This document shows positions 1-8,334 of a DNA stretch of 37,989 bases, piece after piece (positions within the stretch are counted from its first letter, which is position 1; each line of letters starts with the position of its first letter). Source of the DNA: Ferrimicrobium sp. (GTDB taxonomy: Bacteria; Actinomycetota; Acidimicrobiia; Acidimicrobiales; Acidimicrobiaceae); assembly GCA_027365375.1 (NCBI GenBank), contig DAHXNM010000141.1, forward strand, positions 1 through 37,989, in the 5' to 3' direction. The notes beneath the pieces were generated by a model. It did no database searches and had not been told where the DNA came from. It worked only from the letters and a program-made list of their open reading frames with translations. The position numbers were made by a program, and so were the translations under genes.

Positions 1-97
1 TCTGGCGACACAGGAGAGCATGATGGTCATCGAAGGTCCCAGCTAGTGCCTCTTCTAGCTGTGAGATCTTTGAACGCAGTCTTGACTTGGCCATCTG
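1..97 (-). pseudogene. IS110-type transposase remnant (partial)
   Basis: The reverse strand is open from about 97 down past the left edge. From the ATG at 94-92 it reads MAKSRLRSKISQLEEAL, then a segment with FDDHHALL. From memory, this basic stretch followed by a hydrophobic/His-His segment resembles the linker of IS110-family DEDD transposases between the catalytic and transposase_20 domains. The frame stays open upstream only as far as the terminal repeat of the neighbouring IS4-type element, where it meets a stop. The 5' part of the gene is therefore missing and the 3' part lies outside the window. I infer that the IS4-type element, or a rearrangement with it, truncated an older IS110 copy. 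The short length makes the family call tentative. Confidence 0.4.
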
Positions 98-123
98 GGC
101 TAGGACCAATACCGTTCAGTTAA
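98..123. repeat. IS4-family left inverted repeat
   Basis: Left terminal repeat. It starts GGCTA and contains CCAATACCGTTCAGTTAA. Compared with the reverse complement of 1532-1557 it differs at three positions (GG versus AA after GGCTA, and C versus T inside the core). Confidence 0.75.
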
Positions 124-1505
124 GCACCAGCACACAGATCTGCGGTGGATGCTCAGGTTGAGGCCAATGGTGGTGATGAAGGCGTTTGGCCACCCACTTG
201 AGGACCTTACGCTTGACCACTCGAGGGTTGGAGCGCAATCGACGCGGCGGGTTGAGACGTCTTGCGAGGGTGTTCATGGCAAAGACCCAGATAAGTTCTG
301 CTTCAGCTGTTCCTACTGGGGGGAAAATCGCCCCTTGCAACAGAGTGCCGGGCGATACGTAAAGCAGCGACAAAGGAGATTCGATCTGGGTCATGTCCTG
401 AATGCGCTGCTGTGTCAGCCATGAGGACTCTGATGGCATAGTGACAACACAGGTGTCCCCAGATCTCTTGGTAGATGAGCTCTGGAGACTTGGAACGCAA
501 GACCTCTCTCGCTCCTCGCTGGTGGGTCTTTAATTCGTCAAAGGTGGTCTCTATCTCCCAGCGTTCTGAATAGAGCTGGGCCAACTCCTTAGCCGGTGCG
601 ATGACGGGATCCAACAAGGTGGTGATGAGCCGGTATTGACCGTCCCCATCGATGGTGTAGTCGATGACACGTACCTTATGGGGATCTCTCCCGCCACGAC
701 CCGCCCCAGAGGTGGGCCGAATGGAGGCGATCCAGGAGCCATCGGATAAGGTCTGTTCATGGTGCGGGGACAGGGTGGACTTGACTCGAAAGGCCAGATC
801 AGCCCCGGTACTGGTAGCTTGCTCCCACAGGTTGAACCCATAGAGGCCACGATCAGCTAACACTAACATCCCTGGGGAAAGACGGCTGATGAGTTCTCGA
901 GTGAGTTCAACCTCAGAGCTGGTACAGGGGCCGATGACGGCATCGACGATTGCATGGGTTCCACACTCTGCTAGAGCTACCATGCGTGCCTGAGGGAAGG
1001 CGGAGCGATCTCCTCGACTCGAGGGAGGACGACCAAAGTGAGTCTCGTTGGCCTCGGTATCGGCAATATCTAAACACGTACCATCGATCGCCATCACGCG
1101 CCTTGTCGCGAACCAGGATCCAGGAGTATCTGGGGTAGCTAAAGGGCGTACAACCCGGTAGAAGAGATTACGCACTGGTTCTGCACCCAACCGGAGTCGA
1201 GCCTGGAAGAGTGCAGACTTTGACGGGGGCTTTAACGACTCAGTCCAGCCCTTGGACCATGACGGGCCATCGGAGAGCTGAGAGAACACATCCTCATAGG
1301 AGCCCTCTGAATACATCGCCATGCCGATGGCAAAGTAGACCATCACCCGGGCAGGCAGAACTCGGTTTCGGATCTCTCTACGTCCAACATCATCGATCGC
1401 TTCATCGATAACATCTGGAGGGAACACCCTCGTAAGCAGACCTATCGAGACAAGATCAGACAATCGGCGATCAGTTGCGGGCTTTACCCAACCGGCACGA
1501 GGCAT
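116..1505 (-). pseudogene. IS4-family DDE transposase, frameshifted near the C-terminus
   Basis: The main frame (303-1505, 400 residues) has an N-terminal IS4 domain and an RNase-H-like DDE core. The first Asp is in VMAIDGTCLDIAD, the second in LVLADRGLYGF, and the Glu lies in YSERWEIETTFDELK, which fits the Y-x2-R-x3-E-x6-K signature of IS4 transposases. The frame ends early at FPPSRNS. The expected basic C-terminal tail (PPRRLRSNPRVVKRK and onward, ending in a His-rich stretch) continues in another frame to a stop at 116-118. The break falls at a TTTTCCCCCC run at about 311-320; one C fewer would restore a single frame. So either a homopolymer insertion inactivated the gene, or there is a sequencing error, or a +1 shift on proline codons joins the frames. 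A pseudogene is most likely. Confidence 0.8.
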
Positions 1506-1531
1506 GGTTACATGTTAGCACAGAATAGCCT

Positions 1532-1557
1532 TTAACTGAACAGTATTGGTTTTAGCC
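1532..1557. repeat. IS4-family right inverted repeat
   Basis: Right terminal repeat, the inverted partner of 98-123. It lies between the transposase start codon at 1505 and the acyltransferase stop codon at 1559-1561. Confidence 0.75.
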
Positions 1558-1558
1558 G

Positions 1559-2464
1559 TTAGCCTCGGGACCCAAACAGTTTCGGCCACTTGCGTGAATC
1601 TCGATGGTTATGGCGATGCGCATTTGTGCGCCACTCCTCAACCCAACTTCGTGACGGCGCTGGGAAGGGTAAGGCTTCGTTCGGTTTACGAGCGGTGTAA
1701 AAGTCGGTAGCCGCCTCGCGACCTAGGATGCCGAGGGCGTGAGTGATGCGACCGTTGAAGTCGGCTACTCGTTCTTGGTCTCGAGCATACAGTGGTTCTC
1801 CGATGATGACGGTAGTGGAGCCGGGGTGGATTCGGTCAGCGGTCTTGCCGAAGATCTCATAGGTGCCGTCAATAAAAATGGGTACTACCGGCCGACCCAC
1901 TTTGATCGCAATTTGGGCGGCGCCTGACTTGAGTTCTTGGGTGAGTCCGTCGGGTGTCCTCCCACCCTCTGGGAAGAGAACGAGGTTCCAACCCTCCTCT
2001 AGGAGCTGGGTGGCCAACTCTGCCGACGCACGCGAAGGCCGCACGCGGTCGATCGGGATAGCACCGAGGAGTGTGGAAGAGAAGAAGCCTTTGGTTCTTC
2101 GGTCAAAGAAGAAGTCAGCTCCAGCGCCGACGACGGTGTGGTGGCGTAGCTTGGGTGGTAGCACGGTGAGAATGAGAGGAGTGTCGAGGTGGCTTTGGTG
2201 ATTGGCCACGAAGATTATTGGCCGCTCCAGGGTCTCTAGCGCTGATGCATTGATGATCGTAGGCTTTGCGATCGAACGAGTGAGCGGGGCAATGCTGGTG
2301 TCGAGCAGGAAACCGCGTACGCGTCGAACAACCTCTTTGCGCGAGAAAGTGGTGTCGTAGTTTGTGCCGGTGGCATGAGTTCGTGGCGGAATCATCGATC
2401 CAGGTGGGGTTGGTCGACGCAATAGGAACTCTGCTAGCGGGCGTGGTGACTTCCTAGTAGACAT
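1559..2464 (-). CDS. 1-acyl-sn-glycerol-3-phosphate acyltransferase-like protein (PlsC family)
   Basis: This 301-residue protein carries the PlsC/LPLAT signatures: the catalytic NHQSHLD motif (NHx4D) after the hydrophobic stretch IIFVAN, and the substrate-binding LFPEGGRTPDG motif about 75 residues later, followed by PVVPIFIDGTY. The family transfers an acyl group from acyl-CoA or acyl-ACP to a lysophospholipid or similar alcohol at the membrane. The N-terminus is Arg/Pro-rich and the C-terminus is basic. It is the last gene of a minus-strand operon and its start overlaps the end of the LarA-like gene by 11 bp, which suggests translational coupling. The IS4 element begins just after the stop codon. 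Because the partners are an acyl reductase and a LarA-like protein, the acceptor may not be ordinary lysophosphatidate. Family call firm, substrate unknown. Confidence 0.85.
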   Translation of the reverse strand: MSTRKSPRPLAEFLLRRPTPPGSMIPPRTHATGTNYDTTFSRKEVVRRVRGFLLDTSIAPLTRSIAKPTIINASALETLERPIIFVANHQSHLDTPLILTVLPPKLRHHTVVGAGADFFFDRRTKGFFSSTLLGAIPIDRVRPSRASAELATQLLEEGWNLVLFPEGGRTPDGLTQELKSGAAQIAIKVGRPVVPIFIDGTYEIFGKTADRIHPGSTTVIIGEPLYARDQERVADFNGRITHALGILGREAATDFYTARKPNEALPFPAPSRSWVEEWRTNAHRHNHRDSRKWPKLFGSRG

Positions 2465-4040
2465 CGGCCATCACCAAGGGGGGAGAGTGTAGGTGCATGA
2501 TACTGGGATCAGATCCGACTATCGTTCGAGCCATCTCAAGAGCATCAGCCATTGTCGATGCCGACTGGAAGCCAAGACGGCGGGTCGTCTTTGGATCGCC
2601 ACCAAGGATGATCACGCCACCTAGATGGTCGAGGGCATGGGCACCCCAATACCACATGTAGAACGGATGGACACCGTGGTAGGCGTTCCCGGTTCGATAG
2701 AGGTGAATGTACCAAGGATCTCGAGCGAAGGACTCCTCGTATTTGGACTCGATCACCAACGGGTCCGTGGTTTCACTGAGCACCTGGTCGAAGAAGTCTA
2801 CATAGCTTGGGTGGAACGCTGGATCGAACTCGGGACGGTTTGGGTGGGACATGATTAGCACACCACCCTTGCGTACCAGTGGCTTGTTTCGGTACATATT
2901 GAAGAAGTAACCAAGTCCGAGGCAGTAGACCAAGATCGGATTCATGATGGAGTTGACGTTATAGGGGCCGATGAATGGAAGCCCAAGTGTCAAGATATCT
3001 GACTGGCCGTCGACTCTGACCAGTTGCTGTTGATAGACGCGCTCTAGCGTGATCTCATGGACCGCCTCTACCTCTCCAGCGGTGATTCCGGTCACCCCAT
3101 AGGGAGATCGCACCGACTGGAAGATCTGGCGTGCGAGGTGGGGTGGGGTCCTCTTGAGGGCTTCGCTGGAGGCGATGAAACTTCCACGATCTCGAAGGTT
3201 CCACTCCCATTCTCGCTTGGCGAGAAAGCGGAAGTTCTCTGGAAAGGTGGCGGTGTTGAGCGTCGTCTCGATCTGGAAGATCTTTACTCCAGCCTCTTTG
3301 ATCACATGACCCATGCGCCAGTTAGATGAGTGCAGCTCTGAGTTGTGTCGATCCATGAACGATCGCGAGTGGACCATGGTGTCGACGTTGTGGTGGAACT
3401 TTATGGAGTCATAGCTAGCAAGTCCAGTCGCAACCGACTTATGTCCACCATCCATTGAGACGAGGTTGATGTTGACGTAGACCAAGAGGTCGCTCTCGAC
3501 TGCGCGACGGTTGAGCTCCACGAGTTCGCCACGATCCGTCTCTCCAACCACGGTCATGTTCGGCTTGTCTTCAGCATCGTGCTGGGTTAGCTGACCCCGG
3601 GGTGCGAGAGCGTTGTAGACCCGGTTTCCAAGTGCATGGCGAAGCTCTCCCTCGGTCATGCGACGATGGAGTGCGAGAGCTGCGATGAGGGCTACGTCGG
3701 TGACGCCGGCTTCGGCTGCGCGTTCTAGCACAGCCTCGATCACTAGTGAGCGAATGTCAGGTGACGCCATCTGTGGAAGTGGAAGCGAGACGTCGTCAAA
3801 GGCGATCGTCAGCTTCATGTTTGCGTTCAGCAGACTCGACAGTGGTTGAGCATCACCAACCGGGTTGTCAAGCGCCTTCTCAATGGCGGCGCGAACATCA
3901 TTGATCGGGTTCAATGGCTCTGGAGGATAGAGGATGCGTGACCCTCTTGGCAGACGCTCAAGCCGGAAGGACTCTCCGTGCCAAAATAGCGTCGGGGGAG
4001 TCGCGCGGTCAACCTCGAGAACAAATCCGGGTCTAGGCAT
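2454..4040 (-). CDS. LarA-like (DUF2088, nickel-pincer racemase family) protein
   Basis: The start is the ATG at 4040, which overlaps the stop of the upstream dehydrogenase gene (ATGCCTAG) and gives 528 residues. LarA enzymes racemise or epimerise 2-hydroxy acids with a nickel-pincer (NPN) cofactor held on a lysine. Recognisable here are the LALHRRMTE segment (His125-Arg126, matching the GTHR catalytic-His motif), QHD at 153-155, and DGGHKSVATGLASYDSIKF, whose Lys201 matches the cofactor-bearing lysine; His217, 16 residues later, matches the nickel ligand. Two expected residues are absent: the Arg of the D-x2-R-P motif is Leu (DDVSLPLP), and no His lies about ten residues before Lys201. The cofactor site thus looks kept while the chemistry has probably changed. 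The protein is longer than LarA (about 420 residues) because of a C-terminal extension. No larB, larC or larE is in the window. Confidence 0.75.
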   Translation of the reverse strand: MPRPGFVLEVDRATPPTLFWHGESFRLERLPRGSRILYPPEPLNPINDVRAAIEKALDNPVGDAQPLSSLLNANMKLTIAFDDVSLPLPQMASPDIRSLVIEAVLERAAEAGVTDVALIAALALHRRMTEGELRHALGNRVYNALAPRGQLTQHDAEDKPNMTVVGETDRGELVELNRRAVESDLLVYVNINLVSMDGGHKSVATGLASYDSIKFHHNVDTMVHSRSFMDRHNSELHSSNWRMGHVIKEAGVKIFQIETTLNTATFPENFRFLAKREWEWNLRDRGSFIASSEALKRTPPHLARQIFQSVRSPYGVTGITAGEVEAVHEITLERVYQQQLVRVDGQSDILTLGLPFIGPYNVNSIMNPILVYCLGLGYFFNMYRNKPLVRKGGVLIMSHPNRPEFDPAFHPSYVDFFDQVLSETTDPLVIESKYEESFARDPWYIHLYRTGNAYHGVHPFYMWYWGAHALDHLGGVIILGGDPKTTRRLGFQSASTMADALEMARTIVGSDPSIMHLHSPPLVMADVY

Positions 4041-5253
4041 CGTGTACCGACTTTCTTTTTGTGAGATCGAAAACAACTTTAATGGCGTCCTCGCGGCCAC
4101 CATGATAGGCCTTGCGAAGGGCCGGAACATACTCATTGAGTCGATATCTATGAGTTACGAGCCTGCCTAGCCCTAGCTCGGGGGCTAGATGAAGGGCGAG
4201 GTCGAAGGTGCGTGGTCGCCCATCGTTGTCTAGTAGTCCAATCCGCTTCGCGGTTGCGGGCTCGAGCTGTTCTTGTCCGTAGGCGTAGGCGCCCTTTAGC
4301 GTTACCTCGCGGTGCCAGAGTGGAGCGAGATCCAATGATTGCCTCGACGGCATGCCGGCCACGATCACCTCGCCGCCTGGACGGACGGTTTCGACGGCTG
4401 ACTCGATGGTCGAGGTAGAGCCAACCGCATCGATAATGGTGTCAAAACCATCGCTTAGATATCGTCCTACCCGCTGGCTGGCATGCAGCCGACGAGCAGC
4501 ACCGAGGAGTTCGTCAGGGTATAGCACCTGGGTGGCACCAAGAACTTTGGCGAGTTGGCGTTGCAGTGGGTGTTTAGCGACCACGGTGATTGAGTCGTAC
4601 TCACCGAGCCGAGCAGAGGCCGCTAGGGTTGTGAGCCCGACGGTACCAGCACCGATGATGGCAAGGTTGCCTTGACGGCGGTTTGGCACAAGGCTGATAT
4701 GAATCGCGCAGGCTAGTGGCTCAATCATCACAGCATCTTCGAGGGTCATAGTCTCTGGGAGCAGGTGCAACGCGCGCTCATGGGCGATGAATTCATTCGA
4801 CCAACCGCCACCGGTTGAGGCACAATAGCCGAGCTGTATTCCCTCTTTGAGATCGCCTATGGCGATAGACTCGCAGCGTTGTGTCTCTCCGACTGCACAG
4901 AACCGGCAGGGGGCGAGACCTCTTATTGCGCAGGTGAGCGCTGGTTCCACGACGACTCTCTCACCTGGGCGGTCTACTCGCTCGCCGACGATCTCGTGCC
5001 CAGGCGTGAAGGGTAAAGAGGTGAGTGGATCGAAGTAGCGAGAGGACTTGAAGAAGACGGTGGCGATGTCTGACCCACAGATTCCAGAGAGTAGCGGTCG
5101 TACTCTTACCCATTCGTTGGAGGGCTGTTTCGGAGTATCGACGTCCTTCAGACTAAGTGGACCTGACTCGATAGCCTTGTCGGTCAGTCGATCCTTTAGA
5201 AGCCGGGCTGTTAGAAATCTGGCCGGTGACCGGCTAACGACTAGTGCCTTCAA
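4033..5253 (-). CDS. Zinc-dependent alcohol dehydrogenase (MDR family)
   Basis: The best start is the TTG at 5253-5251. It overlaps the upstream stop codon (TTGA) and sits six bases after a clear GGAGG, giving 406 residues; a longer reading from 5322 would overlap the preceding gene by 73 bp without need. MDR hallmarks follow: the catalytic-zinc GICGSD and GHEIVGE motifs, a Cys-rich structural-zinc lobe (CAIRGLAPCRFCAVGETQRC), and a Rossmann GAGTVGLTTL. It should oxidise an alcohol or reduce an aldehyde with NAD(P)H in the cytosol. It lies between the acyl reductase/HAD fusion and the LarA-like gene in the operon, so a fatty aldehyde, fatty alcohol or hydroxyacyl substrate is plausible but unproven. 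Confidence 0.85.
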   Translation of the reverse strand: MKALVVSRSPARFLTARLLKDRLTDKAIESGPLSLKDVDTPKQPSNEWVRVRPLLSGICGSDIATVFFKSSRYFDPLTSLPFTPGHEIVGERVDRPGERVVVEPALTCAIRGLAPCRFCAVGETQRCESIAIGDLKEGIQLGYCASTGGGWSNEFIAHERALHLLPETMTLEDAVMIEPLACAIHISLVPNRRQGNLAIIGAGTVGLTTLAASARLGEYDSITVVAKHPLQRQLAKVLGATQVLYPDELLGAARRLHASQRVGRYLSDGFDTIIDAVGSTSTIESAVETVRPGGEVIVAGMPSRQSLDLAPLWHREVTLKGAYAYGQEQLEPATAKRIGLLDNDGRPRTFDLALHLAPELGLGRLVTHRYRLNEYVPALRKAYHGGREDAIKVVFDLTKRKSVHDA

Positions 5254-7574
5254 AGCTGGCCTCCGATCGGGAGGAAGATGTTGCCATACCCCTTCGCGCG
5301 TGACCACTCTTCGATTAGCCATCCGCGGCGCCGAGCAAGCTGGCGCAGTTTGGTATCTGGGTTGACGGCTACAGCAGCGCCGGCGGCCTCGAGCATCGGG
5401 AGATCGCTTGTGGAGTCGGCATAGGCGATCGTCTCTTCGATCTCGAATCCGTTGCTCTTGGCTAGCTTGCGCAACAGGTCACCACGCGCCTCTCCAATTG
5501 GGAGCGCGCCAGGAACCTCACCTGTCAGCCGACCGTTGTCATCGGTGGTCATCTCCAGAGAGATCATCTGATCGAACAGGGGTGCCATAGGGGCAACGGC
5601 AAAGGAGAGTGCTCCGGTGATGCAGACGGTAAAGTGTCCCGCGCGCCTATGAGCTCGTACGCGTGCAAGTCCGAGCGGAAACGATTTGCGTAGCAAGTAT
5701 CCGGTGAGAAACTCAGGTGCCTTGCGCTCTAGTTCTTCGAGCTCGGCACCACGGTAGCGCCGATAGAAGTAGCGGAGGAAATCGGAACGGTCGTGATTAT
5801 CGAGCGCCAAGAGCTGTGGGGCCTCTGCTAATAGACTCGCTGCGATCGCCAACTTCTGACCTCCCTCTACACTCGCTGTCGCAAGCCAGGAGAATGAGTC
5901 AACTACATTTGCCGCCAAGATGGTGTTCTCTAGGTCGAATGCCGCCATACGATGACCGCTAAGGAGCGATGCTCGAAGCCGGTCTTCTCTGGAGGTTCGT
6001 TTCGGAGCGCTGCTCTTGGGACGGGTGCGAGCGCGAGCGTGCTCTACCACCGATGGAAGGTGTGTCGTTAGCACGAACGACTCCCAGTCGATTAAGCGTG
6101 GGTCCATTGCTATCGTGGCTCGCTCCTCATCCTCGAGTTGGGAGGCGAGCTCTAGCAGATTATCGGCTAGATAGATGGCCTCGCATTCGGCGTAGGCACC
6201 GTAGAGCTCGACGTAGGAGCTGGCACGTTCAAGACCCTGCTGAGTCTCTGCGAGCTGGTCTTGATACTCGACGAAGTTCGACCGCAGCGGCAGTTTCGAT
6301 ATGATCTTAGTTGAGGTGTCAACCAGTCGTTTGGAACGCCGCAGTGTCGACTCCACCTGTCCACGAGCGGGATAGGTCCACTCTGGAATCGCAATCGCCT
6401 GTCCAATCTCGTCGTAGAGTGGATTTTCGCTGAAGTACCTACGGATAAAGCCAACTAGCTGACGATACTTGAGCGGGTTCACGGATCCAGATGCAGAGTG
6501 ATAGTGTTTGACGCTCTCAGGTGGATGCGCTGCAGCCGTCAAAATTGCGCCTACGACCAGATCGACGGGGATCACATCGACGACCCCTTCAGGGACGCCG
6601 GGAAAGTCCTTCAGGAGTCCACGAGCGAACGAGATGATAATCGGCTCCGCCATACGAAAACCACGAATCCAGCCAGGATAAGGGTCACGGAGAGCGGACT
6701 CGATGATCGAGGGTCTGACGATCGACAGAGGGACGTTGCCACGCTCCGATTCGAGCAGTCGTTCGCCCAGAGCCTTGGTCATCGCGTAGGCATCGGGCCA
6801 CCCCAGGCTTTGAGCTCGGGCACGGCCCTTGGCCACCATCTCATCCTTTACCCATTCAGCGCGCAGGCGTTCGATCTTCTCCGAAAGGAGCGCAACTCCT
6901 GCTGCTCCAAGCTCAGCAAGTGCAGTCGAACGCAGCTCAGCCAGGGTGTCGGGTTCACGGCTGGAGGCCTCGGTGGAGGTGCGTTGTGCGCGAGCGGCGT
7001 TGACCTCCTGTTGCCAAGGAATATCTGGGTAGTGAGGTTGCTCGGTCAATGAGAGCTCCGGGGCGTCTCCCTTCCGAGAGCCGGCGACATAGGCGGTGGA
7101 GACGGATACGAAGTGTCCTGGATCCTCGGGATTGGCTCGTGCTTGCTGGTAGGCGTGCATCACCCGTGTTGGCCCGAGAAGGTTGATCTCGATAGCCTGG
7201 TCGAACATGGCGTCAAAGCTCACGGTGGCTGCGGAGTGGACCACCACGTCGCTGTTGGCGAGCAGTCGTTGACCCTCTTCGTCGAGGCCGAGTCCGTCAG
7301 TTCCTACGTCGCCTTTGGCGATCTTTACTCGATTCGCGACCTCGTCACGGAAGCGTTGCGACCCCCATTGATCGCGGAGTCGATCGAAACAGTTATTTCT
7401 GAATAGATCCTTCTCGGCACGCCCCTCGGCGGTGATAGCCCGCCCTGGACGAATGAGCAAGACTAGGTTGGTCTCCGGTAGCGTTCGAAGCACCGTCTCT
7501 ACCAGAGCCGTTCCCAAAAACCCGGTTGCGCCGGTTACAAAAATAGTCTTTCCGCTTAGTGCAGATTCGAGCAC
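5250..7574 (-). CDS. Fatty acyl-CoA reductase-like SDR fused to HAD-IB phosphatase domain
   Basis: This 774-residue fusion starts at a GTG preceded by GGGGA. The N-terminal half is an extended SDR of the NAD_binding_4 (male-sterility/fatty acyl-CoA reductase) type, with GATGFLG at residues 15-21, a VVHSAATVSF strand, VSVSTAYVAG and the catalytic Y-x3-K in DAYAMTKALG. Such enzymes reduce acyl-CoA to aldehyde or alcohol. From about residue 543 a HAD-IB (SerB-like) domain begins with FDLENT, then CITGAL and ADSTSDLPML. Its first motif is D-x-E rather than D-x-D, so the general acid/base Asp549 position is Glu and phosphatase activity is uncertain. It is the first catalytic gene of the operon; its stop codon overlaps the next gene's TTG. 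The membrane-protein gene ends 40 bp upstream. Domain calls are firm, the product is not. Confidence 0.85.
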   Translation of the reverse strand: MLESALSGKTIFVTGATGFLGTALVETVLRTLPETNLVLLIRPGRAITAEGRAEKDLFRNNCFDRLRDQWGSQRFRDEVANRVKIAKGDVGTDGLGLDEEGQRLLANSDVVVHSAATVSFDAMFDQAIEINLLGPTRVMHAYQQARANPEDPGHFVSVSTAYVAGSRKGDAPELSLTEQPHYPDIPWQQEVNAARAQRTSTEASSREPDTLAELRSTALAELGAAGVALLSEKIERLRAEWVKDEMVAKGRARAQSLGWPDAYAMTKALGERLLESERGNVPLSIVRPSIIESALRDPYPGWIRGFRMAEPIIISFARGLLKDFPGVPEGVVDVIPVDLVVGAILTAAAHPPESVKHYHSASGSVNPLKYRQLVGFIRRYFSENPLYDEIGQAIAIPEWTYPARGQVESTLRRSKRLVDTSTKIISKLPLRSNFVEYQDQLAETQQGLERASSYVELYGAYAECEAIYLADNLLELASQLEDEERATIAMDPRLIDWESFVLTTHLPSVVEHARARTRPKSSAPKRTSREDRLRASLLSGHRMAAFDLENTILAANVVDSFSWLATASVEGGQKLAIAASLLAEAPQLLALDNHDRSDFLRYFYRRYRGAELEELERKAPEFLTGYLLRKSFPLGLARVRAHRRAGHFTVCITGALSFAVAPMAPLFDQMISLEMTTDDNGRLTGEVPGALPIGEARGDLLRKLAKSNGFEIEETIAYADSTSDLPMLEAAGAAVAVNPDTKLRQLARRRGWLIEEWSRAKGYGNIFLPIGGQL

Positions 7575-7614
7575 CGTAGTATCCCCATCATGTGAGTTGT
7601 CAGTTTACGCCGTG

Positions 7615-8130
7615 TTAGGGACGGCTGTTGCGCCTACGCCTGGCCTCGCGCTTGGAGGGAGGTTTGGGTGGGGTATAACGCTTTGATGCAGTGGGTCGTG
7701 GTCTCGGCGCCATCATGGCAGCGCTGCTCCCGGACGAGTTTGGGGGAGCGAGCCCAGCCTTCTTGGCCATCCGCGCCTGACGGCGTAGCTCAACTTGAGC
7801 GCGATCGACTTTGAATCCAACAAAAACTCCCCACGCCATCAGAGGGAAGGCCAGCAGAACAAGACTGCCCCATCCGGCGCCTAGCGCGACGATGATTGCA
7901 CCAACTCCAGCGAACCGGCGTTGGTTGCGATAGATCATGAAGGCTGTGATCGCCATCAGTACCAGCCCTTCGGTAATAGCGACGGCTGGATCATTCAGGA
8001 AGGACGCATTTTTTGCTGGCTTTACTTTGCCAATAATCACTGGGGTCCAGATGGCGATGTAGGCGATAGCGGTGAGCGCTACGATGCCAAAACCTATCTG
8101 ACGTTCGCGTTTTGAAAGTGGGGCGGCCAT
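7615..8130 (-). CDS. Small integral membrane protein, unknown function
   Basis: The 171-residue product has about four hydrophobic segments: IGFGIVALTAIAYIAIW, VAITEGLVLMAITAFMIY, VGAIIVALGAGWGSLVLLAF and the adjacent PLMAWGVFVGF. A long Arg/Lys/Pro/Ser-rich cytosolic tail follows. I know of similar uncharacterised actinobacterial membrane proteins but no function. It ends 40 bp before the acyl reductase/HAD gene on the same strand, so it may be the first gene of that operon. It is divergent from the TetR gene at 8335 across about 200 bp. Confidence 0.65.
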   Translation of the reverse strand: MAAPLSKRERQIGFGIVALTAIAYIAIWTPVIIGKVKPAKNASFLNDPAVAITEGLVLMAITAFMIYRNQRRFAGVGAIIVALGAGWGSLVLLAFPLMAWGVFVGFKVDRAQVELRRQARMAKKAGLAPPNSSGSSAAMMAPRPRPTASKRYTPPKPPSKREARRRRNSRP

Positions 8131-8233
8131 ACCTGAGCAAGCCTAGTGGGATGGGGTCTGTCTGCGTCCAAGTAACTAGATTCGGCTCCTAGAGTATGCT
8201 GAGCATCAGTTGGATGGAGGACATTTCCATTAC

Positions 8234-8263
8234 TTGACCACCATCGGGAGTTCTCGATATAGA
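8234..8263 (+). promoter_or_regulatory. Housekeeping-type promoter of the TetR gene
   Basis: TTGACC at 8234-8239 and TATAGA at 8258-8263 are separated by 18 bp, a good sigma-70/SigA-like match. It points to the TetR gene 70 bp downstream. The perfect 11-bp palindrome ATGCTGAGCAT at 8196-8206, between this promoter and the divergent membrane-protein gene, could be an operator for the regulator. Confidence 0.5.
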
Positions 8264-8334
8264 GAGGCAATCGAGGTCGCAACGGGACAGCCGATGGTAG
8301 CGACTAGCCGAGGAGCCCTGAATAGAGTTAGCTT

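Larger units (their letters stand above)
98..1557. mobile_element. IS4-family insertion sequence
   Basis: An element of about 1.46 kb is bounded by 26-bp imperfect inverted repeats (23 of 26 positions match) that share the core CCAATAC-N-GTTCAGTTAA. It encodes one DDE transposase on the minus strand. The right end lies one base from the stop codon of the acyltransferase gene, and the left end interrupts an IS110-type remnant. I see no target-site duplication, so the ends may have been rearranged or the outermost bases may be slightly misplaced. Confidence 0.8.

Noticed and set aside
5253..5322. Longer start of the zinc dehydrogenase at 5322
   Set aside because: Would overlap the preceding gene by 73 bp, while a TTG with a perfect ribosome-binding site overlaps its stop codon.
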